From the NCBI GenBank assembly GCA_944390495.1, contig CALXQE010000063.1:1-56233 (forward strand): a stretch of 56,233 nt of DNA. Direction: 5' to 3'. Under the pieces are notes generated by a model. That model saw only the letters and a list, made by a program, of their open reading frames with translations. It did not search any database and was not told the DNA's origin. Positions 8,431 through 16,280 of the stretch are shown here, piece by piece; the first letter of the stretch is position 1, and each line of letters starts with the position of its first letter. The DNA is from an uncultured Clostridia bacterium (GTDB lineage: Bacteria; Bacillota; Clostridia; UBA1381). The translations under genes and the position numbers were made by a program.

Positions 8431-9228
8431 ATGAACAAAGAAAATAAAAAAGGGACAAAAAAGCTTCCGGGCTTTTACATAGCACTTTGCTGCTGTGTAT
8501 TAGTTATAGGTGCGGCAGGTTACTTTGCTGAAATGAAAAACAGCACAACAGACGTTTTGAATAAGTCTGAGGTTTCCGAAAATGTGTCAGAGTCAATTAA
8601 TGATGAAACAGCCCAGAGCAGTGAAGTATTTTCAGCAGATACGGAAAATCAAGAAAGTACAGTTTCATTAGAACAAACACCGGTACCTGCTGAGGAAACA
8701 AATACTTTACCGGTTGTGTCGCAGCCTTTAGAAAATGAGGAAACTGCAAGCGACGCTGCTCCGGTAGAAGATTATGCTGTTGATAATCCTGACGTTCAGG
8801 AAAGTGCAATTATTGTTTCTTCCCAGCAGCCTGTGTTCATAATGCCGGTAATGGGTGAAATAATAGGTGAATATTCGGACAAGCTTTTATATAATAACAC
8901 TTTGTCTGATTGGCGTACCCATAACGGTGTGGATATTAAGTCTGAAACGGGGTGCAGTGTACAGGCAGCAGCAGACGGTGTTATAGAAAATGTGTCAGAA
9001 GATGTAATGGGTAATTATGTGGAAATATCACATGCAGCCGGTTTTGTGACAAGATATATGGGACTTGAAACACTTGAAAGTCTTACAGTAGGAAAAGAAA
9101 TAAAATCAGGTGAGGTTATAGGTACAACGGGAACACCTAAGGGTGAAAATGTGACAGAGCCTCATCTGCACTTTGAAATGATGAAAGACGGCAGCTATGT
9201 AAATCCTAAGGATTATTTGCCGCAATAA
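8431..9228 (+). CDS. Membrane-anchored M23 peptidase, SpoIIQ-like
   Basis: A 265-residue protein with a short cytoplasmic tail (NKENKKGTKK), one membrane helix at about residues 14-33, a long acidic Ser/Glu-rich linker to about residue 130, and a C-terminal M23 (LytM) domain. The zinc ligands HNGVD and HLHFE are both present, so it should be an active peptidoglycan endopeptidase. This single-helix layout resembles SpoIIQ, which links forespore to mother cell during engulfment; clostridial SpoIIQ keeps its catalytic ligands. I chose ATG 8431 because GGGAGG lies seven bases upstream; the in-frame ATG at 8338 has none. No spoIIIA operon or spoIID is adjacent, so a vegetative wall enzyme remains possible. 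Confidence 0.78.
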   Translation: MNKENKKGTKKLPGFYIALCCCVLVIGAAGYFAEMKNSTTDVLNKSEVSENVSESINDETAQSSEVFSADTENQESTVSLEQTPVPAEETNTLPVVSQPLENEETASDAAPVEDYAVDNPDVQESAIIVSSQQPVFIMPVMGEIIGEYSDKLLYNNTLSDWRTHNGVDIKSETGCSVQAAADGVIENVSEDVMGNYVEISHAAGFVTRYMGLETLESLTVGKEIKSGEVIGTTGTPKGENVTEPHLHFEMMKDGSYVNPKDYLPQ

Positions 9229-9243
9229 AGTAATATAAAAAGT

Positions 9244-9279
9244 ATAAGGGCCTTTACTATGGTGGAGGTCCTTATTTTG
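9244..9279 (+). terminator. Terminator after M23 gene
   Basis: Ten-base arms 9244-9253 and 9266-9275 pair with one G-U, over a 12-base loop, and a short T-rich tract follows. Confidence 0.6.
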
Positions 9280-9326
9280 ATGTACATATAAAACAAATGA
9301 ATTTAAAGGTTTTTAACTTATTTTAC

Positions 9327-9355
9327 TTTACATTTGGGTAAAAAAAATATATAAT
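9327..9355 (+). promoter_or_regulatory. Promoter of the M50 protease-scpAB operon
   Basis: TTTACA (9327-9332), a 17-base spacer and TATAAT (9350-9355), 30 bases before the ATG. AAGGAG precedes the start. Confidence 0.8.
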
Positions 9356-9385
9356 AGTAATAACTGTATAATAAGGAGATAATAT

Positions 9386-10042
9386 ATGTTTAATTTTGAT
9401 ATAATGAGCATTTTAATAAATGTTCCGATAACACTTATAGCACTTACAGGACATGAATTTGCACATGGATATGTTTCAAAAAAGCTTGGAGACCCGACTC
9501 CTGAGTATCAGGGCAGACTTACATTAAATCCTCTTGCACATCTTGATCTTGTTGGTACGATTTTGATGATATTAACGGGATTCGGTTGGGCAAAACCTGT
9601 ACAGGTGGATCCGAGATACTATAAAGATCCTAAAAAGGGAATGGCTCTTACTGCACTGGCAGGTCCAATGGCTAATTTTATAATGGCATTTGCTGCACTG
9701 CTTATTTATGCTGTATTTTTTGTTATCAGTATAAAATTTAATGTTGCCCAAAACGCAGTAAATATTATAGGGGCTATTGCACAAATTTTTGCAGTGAGAA
9801 ATTTATGTTTTATGGTGTTTAACATTATACCGATACCACCCCTTGACGGTGCAAGGGTTTTGGGAATGTTTTTACCTAACGGAGCTTATTACAAAATGCT
9901 CCAATACGAGAGATATTCAATGCTGCTTATAATGTTTCTTTCACTTACAGGTGTATTCGGAGGAATAATAGGAACAGGGGTTAATTTTTTCATGACCGGA
10001 ATTTTGAAGGCTCTTAATGCAATAGTACAAATTATATTATAG
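9386..10042 (+). CDS. Site-2 protease family (M50) membrane metalloprotease
   Basis: A compact 218-residue intramembrane zinc protease. The catalytic HEFAH is in the first membrane segment (residues about 22-26). The third zinc ligand is in NIIPIPPLDGARVL near residue 145. There are five or six hydrophobic segments and no PDZ domain, which separates it from RseP. Proteins of this short YwhC-like group often precede scpA and scpB in Clostridia, as here, with five bases before the ScpA ribosome binding region. The substrate is unknown. First gene of a dense run through 14915. Confidence 0.9.
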   Translation: MFNFDIMSILINVPITLIALTGHEFAHGYVSKKLGDPTPEYQGRLTLNPLAHLDLVGTILMILTGFGWAKPVQVDPRYYKDPKKGMALTALAGPMANFIMAFAALLIYAVFFVISIKFNVAQNAVNIIGAIAQIFAVRNLCFMVFNIIPIPPLDGARVLGMFLPNGAYYKMLQYERYSMLLIMFLSLTGVFGGIIGTGVNFFMTGILKALNAIVQIIL

Positions 10043-10053
10043 AGGTTTTGAAA

Positions 10054-10785
10054 ATGGATAAAATATTATATAAACTTGATACTTTTGAAGGACCTCTTGA
10101 CTTACTTTTGACACTGATACAGAAAAATAAAGTAAGTATTTACGATATACCGATAGTTGAGATAACCGCACAGTACCTTGAGGCTATTGACGGTATAGAG
10201 GAAGCAAATCTTGATAATACAAGTGAGTTTCTTGTTATGGCGTCACATCTTCTTTATATAAAGTCAAGAATGCTGCTTCCCAAAAAAGAGGAAGAGGAAG
10301 AAGAGGAAGACCCGAGGGAAGAACTTGCAAGAAGGCTTATTGAATATCAAAAATTCAAGGAACTTTCTCAGGAACTTAGGAAAAATGAATTTTCAACAAA
10401 AAATATGGTGTTTCGTGAAACGGAGAAAATAAAGTTTCCCATACCTGAATACGACATACATCATGAAACGGACGAGCTTTTAGAGGCATTTAACAGCATT
10501 TTTCAGCGAAAACTACGTAAAGCACAGCCTGAAAAACGTGCTTTTTCACAGATAGTAGGACGAGAAAAAGTTTCAGTTGACGATATGGTTGAAAAAATAT
10601 GCAAGACTTTGAGCAAAAACAAAAGAGTTACATTTACCTCATTGTTTATGCCGGAGGATTCACGTCCTGAAATGATAGCTACATTTTTAGCGGTTCTTGA
10701 AATGATAAAACTAAATAAGCTTTTTGCTAATTACGATGATAACAGAAAGGATTTTATCCTTACTACGGAGAAAAAGAATGGATAA
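10054..10785 (+). CDS. scpA: Segregation and condensation protein A
   Basis: Kleisin subunit that bridges the heads of the SMC dimer in the chromosome condensation complex. The N-terminal DTFEGPLDLLLTLIQKNK and DIPIVEITAQYL are characteristic. A charged central linker (KKEEEEEEEDPREELARR) leads to the winged-helix C-terminus. The length of 243 residues is normal. I chose ATG 10054, eight bases after AGAGG, over an upstream in-frame TTG at 10048. It overlaps scpB by 8 bases, implying translational coupling. Confidence 0.95.
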   Translation: MDKILYKLDTFEGPLDLLLTLIQKNKVSIYDIPIVEITAQYLEAIDGIEEANLDNTSEFLVMASHLLYIKSRMLLPKKEEEEEEEDPREELARRLIEYQKFKELSQELRKNEFSTKNMVFRETEKIKFPIPEYDIHHETDELLEAFNSIFQRKLRKAQPEKRAFSQIVGREKVSVDDMVEKICKTLSKNKRVTFTSLFMPEDSRPEMIATFLAVLEMIKLNKLFANYDDNRKDFILTTEKKNG

Positions 10786-11371
10786 TATAAAATATGCAAT
10801 AGAGGGAATACTCTTTGCGGCAGGGGAGCCTGTCAAGGCGTCAAAACTTGCCGTTGTACTTGACACTGACACTGATACAATATGTAAGGCAGTGGAGGAT
10901 TTAAAAAGGGAGTATAACGAAGAACACAGAGGTTTTAACATAATTGATATTATGGACGGGTATCAAATTTGTTCAAGACCTGAATATTATAACTACATAC
11001 AGGAAATATTAGGAGAGCAGAGGAAACAGCCTTTATCTAACGCTGCAATGGAAGCACTTGCAATAATTGCTTATAAACAGCCCATAACAAAGGGACAGAT
11101 AGAGCATATAAGGGGAGTTAATTCTGACGGATGTGTAAACAGGCTTTTTGAAAGAGGTTTGATTGATGAAGCAGGCAGACTTGATGCACCCGGTAGACCT
11201 GTGTTGTATGTAACAACTGAAAACTTTTTGAGGTGTTTTGGACTTAAAAGTCCGGAAGAACTTCCGCCTCTTGACCTTGACAGATTAAACCTTGATACAG
11301 CCCAAGGATTACAGCTTGCAATAGGTGAGGACGGAGAAACAACTGTTTCAGAGGAAAACGATGAAACATAA
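10778..11371 (+). CDS. scpB: Segregation and condensation protein B
   Basis: Winged-helix partner of ScpA in the SMC-ScpAB condensin. MDNIKYAIEGILFAAGEPV at the start and the conserved ALAIIAYKQPITKGQIEHIRG near the middle identify it. The length of 197 residues is typical. The start at ATG 10778 lies within the last codons of scpA, after GGAG in TACGGAGAAAAAG. A longer frame from 10724 has no ribosome binding site and adds residues absent from the family. Confidence 0.95.
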   Translation: MDNIKYAIEGILFAAGEPVKASKLAVVLDTDTDTICKAVEDLKREYNEEHRGFNIIDIMDGYQICSRPEYYNYIQEILGEQRKQPLSNAAMEALAIIAYKQPITKGQIEHIRGVNSDGCVNRLFERGLIDEAGRLDAPGRPVLYVTTENFLRCFGLKSPEELPPLDLDRLNLDTAQGLQLAIGEDGETTVSEENDET

Positions 11372-11383
11372 GGAGGAATTTTC

Positions 11384-12001
11384 ATGGCGGCACTGTATAT
11401 AATAATAGCTGTTATTGCCGTCATAGCGGCACTCGTCTTTATAAATATTGATGTTTATTTTGATATTGCCTATAACAGCGGAGTTAACAGGGGAAGAATA
11501 TATATAAAATACGGATTTATAAGATTTAATATTTTGCCGCAAAGGTCGAAACATGAAAAGAAACAGGAAAAAGAACAAGAGGAATCAACAAAAGAGAGTA
11601 AAAAGGATACTGCGCATATTATAAAATTTGCTAAAGCTGTGTACCGTGAGGAAAAAGAGGACATATTAAAGATATTGGAAAAGCTTTTAAAAAAAGCAAT
11701 ACGCATTAAGGAACTTAATATATCTTCAGAATTCGGAACAGGTGACCCGATGTACACAGGTATTGCCACGGGTATGGTAAATGCAGTTGTTTACAGCGGT
11801 ATTTCTTATATTGACAGAAATATGAAAATAGACAGCTGGAATGTGTCCCTTACTCCGAATTTTGATGATGCTGTAATAAAAGCTGGTATTTTTACTAAAA
11901 TACGTACCAATATATTTAATTTGATAAGTATTATATGGAAAGCAGTTTTTCTGATATTGAAAATTGAGAAAATAAACAGGAGGATTAGTGAAAATGGCTG
12001 A
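11384..12001 (+). CDS. DUF2953 membrane-anchored protein (YtfI-like)
   Basis: A 205-residue protein with an N-terminal membrane helix (residues 2-22), a lysine/glutamate-rich cytoplasmic stretch at about 55-95 and a C-terminal segment containing GTGDPMYTGIATGMVNA. This is the pattern of DUF2953 proteins, which sit just upstream of ytfJ in spore formers. A sporulation link is inferred from that conserved pairing. AAGGAGG precedes the ATG. It overlaps ytfJ by 8 bases. Confidence 0.8.
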   Translation: MAALYIIIAVIAVIAALVFINIDVYFDIAYNSGVNRGRIYIKYGFIRFNILPQRSKHEKKQEKEQEESTKESKKDTAHIIKFAKAVYREEKEDILKILEKLLKKAIRIKELNISSEFGTGDPMYTGIATGMVNAVVYSGISYIDRNMKIDSWNVSLTPNFDDAVIKAGIFTKIRTNIFNLISIIWKAVFLILKIEKINRRISENG

Positions 12002-12431
12002 TAACAAAGTGAGCGAAATGATTTCAGAGGTATCTAAAAATTTCAGAGGAATGATTGATGCTAACGCTGTTGTGGGAGAGGCGATAGAAGTCGGTGACGG
12101 GACTGTTATTGTGCCCATATCAAAGGTAACATTTGGTTTTGGCGGCGGCGGAAGTGATTTTGACGGAAAAACAGATATACATTTCGGCGGCGGAATGGGA
12201 GGCGGTGCAAAGGTAAATGCAGAAGCCTTTCTTGTTATTAATAATGGTAATGTTCGTCTTATTCCAATGGGCGGCAGTACATCTGCTGTGGACAAGATTA
12301 TTGACCTTATGCCCGGTGTTATTGATAAAATAAACGGATTTATTGCTTCGAGAAAAGATAAAAAGAAAGAAAATAGTGAAGATAATCCTGAAGAAATTGT
12401 ATTTGATGAAATAATAGGAGAAGATATATGA
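11994..12431 (+). CDS. ytfJ: Spore protein YtfJ (GerW family)
   Basis: Forespore protein that helps spores germinate in response to some nutrients in Bacillus. The glycine-rich central part (FGFGGGGSDF, FGGGMGGGAKVNA) and the phrase TVIVPISKVTFGFG are diagnostic. A charged C-terminal tail (SRKDKKKENSEDNPEE) follows. I chose ATG 11994, ten bases after AGGAGG (11978-11983); a GTG six bases earlier is too close to the ribosome binding site. Supports the organism being a spore former. Confidence 0.92.
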   Translation: MADNKVSEMISEVSKNFRGMIDANAVVGEAIEVGDGTVIVPISKVTFGFGGGGSDFDGKTDIHFGGGMGGGAKVNAEAFLVINNGNVRLIPMGGSTSAVDKIIDLMPGVIDKINGFIASRKDKKKENSEDNPEEIVFDEIIGEDI

Positions 12432-14269
12432 TAACTACAAGAGATAAAATACTTTCCTCCGTTATGAAACCTACACGATATACGGGTGGAGAATTAAATG
12501 CTGTAATAAAAAATCCTGCTGATGTTTCCGTTAGATTCGGTTTTTGTTTTGCGGATACTTATGAAATAGCAATGTCACATTTGGGACTTGAAATTTTGTA
12601 TCACCTTCTTAATAAACGTGAAGATACGTACTGTGAACGTGTTTTTGCTCCATGGACTGACATGGAAGAAGAAATGAAAAAACACGGCATGAAGCTGTTT
12701 GCACTTGAAACAGGCGATGAGGTTACTCATTTTGATATGCTGGGATTTACTTTGCAGTATGAACTTTGTTATTCAAATATTGTAAATATGCTAAATCTTG
12801 CCGACATACCTGTAAGGGCAAAGGACAGAGATGAAAGTTATCCGATTATATGCGGCGGCGGACCTTGTGCATATAACGCAGAGCCGGTGGCAGATATATT
12901 TGATTTCTTCATGATGGGTGAAGGTGAAGAAATTATAAATGAGGTAGCAGACGAATACGTAAAATGGAAAAAGAGCGGTAAGAAGAATAAGCGTGACTAC
13001 CTTGAGGCTATTGCTAAAATAGAGGGTGTATATGTGCCGTCATTTTATGATGTTGAGTATAACGATGACAGAACGGTAAAAAGTGTACGCCCGAATAACG
13101 AAAACGCAAAGCCTAAAGTTAAAAAACGTATAATGAAGGATTTTAACGATGCTTATGCTCCTGATACGATTATAGTACCGTTTGGTGAAGTTGTGCATGA
13201 CAGAGTAATGCTTGAGGTAATGCGTGGCTGTATGCGTGGCTGCCGATTTTGTCAGGCAGGGTATATTTACAGACCTCTAAGGGAAAGAAAACCGGAAAAT
13301 CTTTTAGGTATAGCAGAAAATTTATTATCATGCAGCGGTTTTGATGAAATATCATTATCGTCACTGTCAACAAGTGATTTCGGCGGACTTAAAGAACTTA
13401 CAGACGGACTTTTGGATATGACAGAAAAGAAAAAAATAGGTTTGTCATTGCCGTCCCTTAGAATAGATAATTTTTCCCTTGAACTTATGAATAAAGTGCA
13501 AAAGGTCAGAAAAACAGGTATAACTTTTGCACCGGAAGCAGGTACACAAAGACTTAGAGATGTTATAAATAAAAATATCAATGAAGAGGATATTATAAAA
13601 TCAACGGATTTACTTTTTAGAGGCGGCTGGACAAACGTAAAGCTGTATTTTATGATAGGGCTTCCGACTGAAACAATGGAGGACGTACATGGAATTGCAG
13701 ACCTTGCACAAAAGGTTCTTGATGTTTATTTTGCCATTCCGAAAGAAGAACGTGCAAATAATATAAATATAACAGTCAGTACATCAAGTTTTGTTCCAAA
13801 ACCGTTTACGGCTTTTCAATGGGCTAAACAGGACAGCCGAGATATGCTTATTGAAAAACAGAACGAACTAAAATCTTCAATAAAATCAAAACGCATACGT
13901 TATAACTGGCACGACAATAAGACAAGTTACCTTGAGGGAGTCTTTGCAAGAGGTGACAGACGTTTGGGCGAAGTTATAATAAAAGCAGTTGAAAATGGCT
14001 GTAAATTTGACGGTTGGGGAGAACATTTTAAGTTCGATACATGGATGAAAACTTTTGATGAACTTGGTATTGACCCAGACTTTTATACATCAAGGGAAAG
14101 AAGCTATGAAGAGGTTCTTCCGTGGGAACATATAGATATAGGAGTCACAAAGAAATTCTTTATGCGTGAAAATGAAAGGGCTAAGGCAGCTACGACAACA
14201 CCTAATTGCAGGGAGCAATGCTCAGGCTGCGGAATAGCGTCCTTTGGTACGGGGGTATGTTATGAGTAA
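12428..14269 (+). CDS. TIGR03960-family B12-binding-like radical SAM protein
   Basis: A 613-residue radical-SAM enzyme of unknown reaction. The N-terminal third resembles a B12-binding domain (RFGFCFADTYEIAMSHLG, PIICGGGPCAYNAEP). The cluster motif CMRGCRFCQAGYIYRP lies near residue 268, followed by a barrel with TFAPEAGTQRLRDVINKN. The C-terminus carries a cysteine set, CREQCSGCG. It overlaps ytfJ in an ATGA and the next gene by 8 bases. The pair with the DUF2344 protein is highly conserved in Clostridia, usually upstream of ribonuclease G and rplU, which are not here. Confidence 0.9.
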   Translation: MITTRDKILSSVMKPTRYTGGELNAVIKNPADVSVRFGFCFADTYEIAMSHLGLEILYHLLNKREDTYCERVFAPWTDMEEEMKKHGMKLFALETGDEVTHFDMLGFTLQYELCYSNIVNMLNLADIPVRAKDRDESYPIICGGGPCAYNAEPVADIFDFFMMGEGEEIINEVADEYVKWKKSGKKNKRDYLEAIAKIEGVYVPSFYDVEYNDDRTVKSVRPNNENAKPKVKKRIMKDFNDAYAPDTIIVPFGEVVHDRVMLEVMRGCMRGCRFCQAGYIYRPLRERKPENLLGIAENLLSCSGFDEISLSSLSTSDFGGLKELTDGLLDMTEKKKIGLSLPSLRIDNFSLELMNKVQKVRKTGITFAPEAGTQRLRDVINKNINEEDIIKSTDLLFRGGWTNVKLYFMIGLPTETMEDVHGIADLAQKVLDVYFAIPKEERANNINITVSTSSFVPKPFTAFQWAKQDSRDMLIEKQNELKSSIKSKRIRYNWHDNKTSYLEGVFARGDRRLGEVIIKAVENGCKFDGWGEHFKFDTWMKTFDELGIDPDFYTSRERSYEEVLPWEHIDIGVTKKFFMRENERAKAATTTPNCREQCSGCGIASFGTGVCYE

Positions 14270-14915
14270 TTATATATTGAAGTATTCAAGAGATGATAGG
14301 GTGAAATATATTTCACACCTTGATTTTGTAAGAATGTTCCACCGTGCAATAAGACGTACAGATATTAACTTTGTTTTTTCTCAAGGTTTTAACCCTCATC
14401 CCGTTATGACTGTGGCACAGCCGTTATCTGTCGGTGTTACGTCGGACTGTGAGTATATGAAAGTCGGTTTTGACGGTGAATACAGCGAAAATGAGCTTCT
14501 TGAAAAAATCAATAACGCATTTCCGCCGGGATATAAAATACTTGCAGCTAAAAAGGTTTCGGGTAAAGAAATAGACCTTACAAAGCTTGACAGGGCTGTA
14601 TATACTGTTGAACTTGAATATGAGGGAAATGTTGATATTGACGGATTTCTTTCAAATAAAGAGCTTGTTGTTATGAAAAAAACAAAAAGCGGTGAAAAGG
14701 AATCGGATATTCGTCCGTATATCTATGAGCTTGAAAAAATAAGCGAAAATAACGGTATTCTTGTTTTAAAGATGTGTATTGCTGTTGGAAGCAGCTATAA
14801 CTTAAAGCCGCAAAGCGTTATTGACGCAATGGAAAAGTACATGGATAACTTTAAGTCTGGGTTTATGAATGTACATCGTAACAAGATGCTGCGGGGAGAT
14901 GTTGAATATTTATAA
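14262..14915 (+). CDS. TIGR03936/DUF2344 radical-SAM-associated protein
   Basis: A 217-residue partner of the preceding radical-SAM enzyme; in some species the two are fused. Family landmarks are YSRDDRVKYISHLDFVRMF at the N-terminus and NFVFSQGFNPHPVMTVAQPLSVG. The function is unknown; a tRNA or RNA role has been guessed from gene neighbourhoods. I chose ATG 14262, inside the end of the upstream gene, because family members start MSNYILKYSR-like. Last gene of the operon that begins at 9386. Confidence 0.88.
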   Translation: MSNYILKYSRDDRVKYISHLDFVRMFHRAIRRTDINFVFSQGFNPHPVMTVAQPLSVGVTSDCEYMKVGFDGEYSENELLEKINNAFPPGYKILAAKKVSGKEIDLTKLDRAVYTVELEYEGNVDIDGFLSNKELVVMKKTKSGEKESDIRPYIYELEKISENNGILVLKMCIAVGSSYNLKPQSVIDAMEKYMDNFKSGFMNVHRNKMLRGDVEYL

Positions 14916-14933
14916 AATTCTTGATAAAATTGG

Positions 14934-14962
14934 TTGAAAAAAACCTGTAAATATGATATAAT
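14934..14962 (+). promoter_or_regulatory. Promoter of the VOC-kduD operon
   Basis: TTGAAA (14934-14939), a 17-base spacer and TATAAT (14957-14962). Confidence 0.8.
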
Positions 14963-14993
14963 AATTGTAATAAAAGTATAGGAAGTGATAAAA

Positions 14994-15383
14994 ATGGTAC
15001 AAGGTATTGAGCATGTTGCCGTAGTATCAAAGGATACAGCTAATTTAAAAGATTGGTATATGGAGATGTACGGCGGCAGAGTTGTTTACGATAACGGTAA
15101 AGGTACATATTTTTTACAGTTCCCCGATGGAAGCATGATTGAATTTGTCATGGCAGCAGAGGACAAGGTTTCAGATGCTGAAAAAATGGCAGGAATAAGA
15201 CATCTTGCATTTGCGGTTAGCCCTAAATCATTTGACGAAATTGTTGCTAAATTAAAGGCTGACGACAGAGTTGAAGAAGTGCATGATGTATCAGAAAATG
15301 CTGCGGGACTTAAAACTTACTGGTACAGAGATATCGAAGGTAACTATTCACACCTTATATATCGTCCTGAACCACTTATCTAA
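14994..15383 (+). CDS. VOC (glyoxalase fold) family protein
   Basis: A 129-residue vicinal-oxygen-chelate protein. It starts MVQGIEHVAVVSKD, has a paired beta-alpha-beta fold with metal-ligand candidates His6, Glu near SMIEFVM, His in GIRHLAF, and a closing DIEGNYSHLIYRPEP. The reaction is not predictable from sequence. It lies 45 bases upstream of the KduD-like dehydrogenase behind one promoter, so it may handle the same hexulosonate substrate, for example as an epimerase or isomerase. I chose ATG 14994, after AGGAAG, over the in-frame GTG at 14985. Confidence 0.78.
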   Translation: MVQGIEHVAVVSKDTANLKDWYMEMYGGRVVYDNGKGTYFLQFPDGSMIEFVMAAEDKVSDAEKMAGIRHLAFAVSPKSFDEIVAKLKADDRVEEVHDVSENAAGLKTYWYRDIEGNYSHLIYRPEPLI

Positions 15384-15428
15384 GTTAATATTTTTATTAA
15401 AATATACAAATTTAAGGAGGAAAATTCA

Positions 15429-16229
15429 ATGAGTGAATTTTTAAACTTCAGCCTTGAAGGTAAGGTTGCACTTATTACAGGTGCATCATACGGTATAGGC
15501 TATGCTATTGCTTCTGCTTATGCAAAGTGCGGAGCAAAAATTGTATTCTGCGATATTAAGCAGGAACTTGTAGACAAAGGTCTTGAATCATACAAGGCTG
15601 ACGGTATCGAAGTAAAGGGTTATGTTTGCGACGTTACTAACGAAGAAATGGTTCAAGAAATGGTTAAGAAGATTGAGGAAGAAGTTGGTGTTATTGATAT
15701 TCTTGTTAATAACGCTGGTATAATCAGAAGAACTCCAATGACAGAAATGACAGCTGCTGACTTCAGAATGGTTATCGACGTTGACCTTAACGCTCCATTT
15801 ATCGTTTCTAAGGCTGTTATTCCTTCAATGATTAAGAAGGGTCATGGTAAGATTATAAACATCTGCTCAATGATGTCAGAACTTGGCCGTGAAACAGTTT
15901 CAGCTTATGCTGCTGCTAAGGGTGGTCTAAAGATGCTTACAAAGAACATCTGTTCAGAATATGGTGCTGATAACATTCAGTGTAACGGTATAGGCCCTGG
16001 TTACATAGCTACACCTCAAACAGCTCCTCTAAGAGAAACACAACCAGACGGTTCAAGACATCCGTTTGACCAGTTTATCTGCGGCAGAACTCCTGCAGGC
16101 AGATGGCTTCAGGCTGAAGAACTTACAGGTCCGGCTGTATTCCTTGCATCAGATGCATCAAATGCAGTTAACGGTCACATTCTATATGTTGACGGCGGTA
16201 TCCTTGCTTACATCGGTAAACAACCGTAA
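15429..16229 (+). CDS. kduD: KduD-like SDR dehydrogenase (2-keto-3-deoxygluconate / gluconate 5-dehydrogenase type)
   Basis: Short-chain dehydrogenase of 266 residues. The cofactor loop TGASYGIG is at about 16-24, DVTN at 68, NNAGI at 94, catalytic Ser about 146, and Tyr159/Lys163 in SAYAAAKGG. The substrate-loop region GRTPAGRWLQAEELTGPAVFL matches the KduD/Ga5DH group. KduD interconverts the 5-keto and 2-keto forms of 3-deoxyhexonate in pectin breakdown; a gluconate 5-dehydrogenase role cannot be excluded. AAGGAGG precedes the ATG. Codon choice is skewed to C-ending codons (AAC, TTC, ATC), unlike neighbours, suggesting high expression. Upstream partner is the VOC protein rather than KduI. 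Confidence 0.85.
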   Translation: MSEFLNFSLEGKVALITGASYGIGYAIASAYAKCGAKIVFCDIKQELVDKGLESYKADGIEVKGYVCDVTNEEMVQEMVKKIEEEVGVIDILVNNAGIIRRTPMTEMTAADFRMVIDVDLNAPFIVSKAVIPSMIKKGHGKIINICSMMSELGRETVSAYAAAKGGLKMLTKNICSEYGADNIQCNGIGPGYIATPQTAPLRETQPDGSRHPFDQFICGRTPAGRWLQAEELTGPAVFLASDASNAVNGHILYVDGGILAYIGKQP

Positions 16230-16250
16230 TTTAATAAAGCATAAAAAAAT

Positions 16251-16278
16251 CTCCTGTGCTAAAGGCACAGGAGTTTTT
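16251..16278. terminator. Bidirectional terminator between kduD and the ATP-grasp gene
   Basis: CTCCTGTGC (16251-16259) pairs with GCACAGGAG (16265-16273). A7 precedes and T6 follows, so it serves both convergent operons. Confidence 0.9.
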
Positions 16279-16280
16279 TA

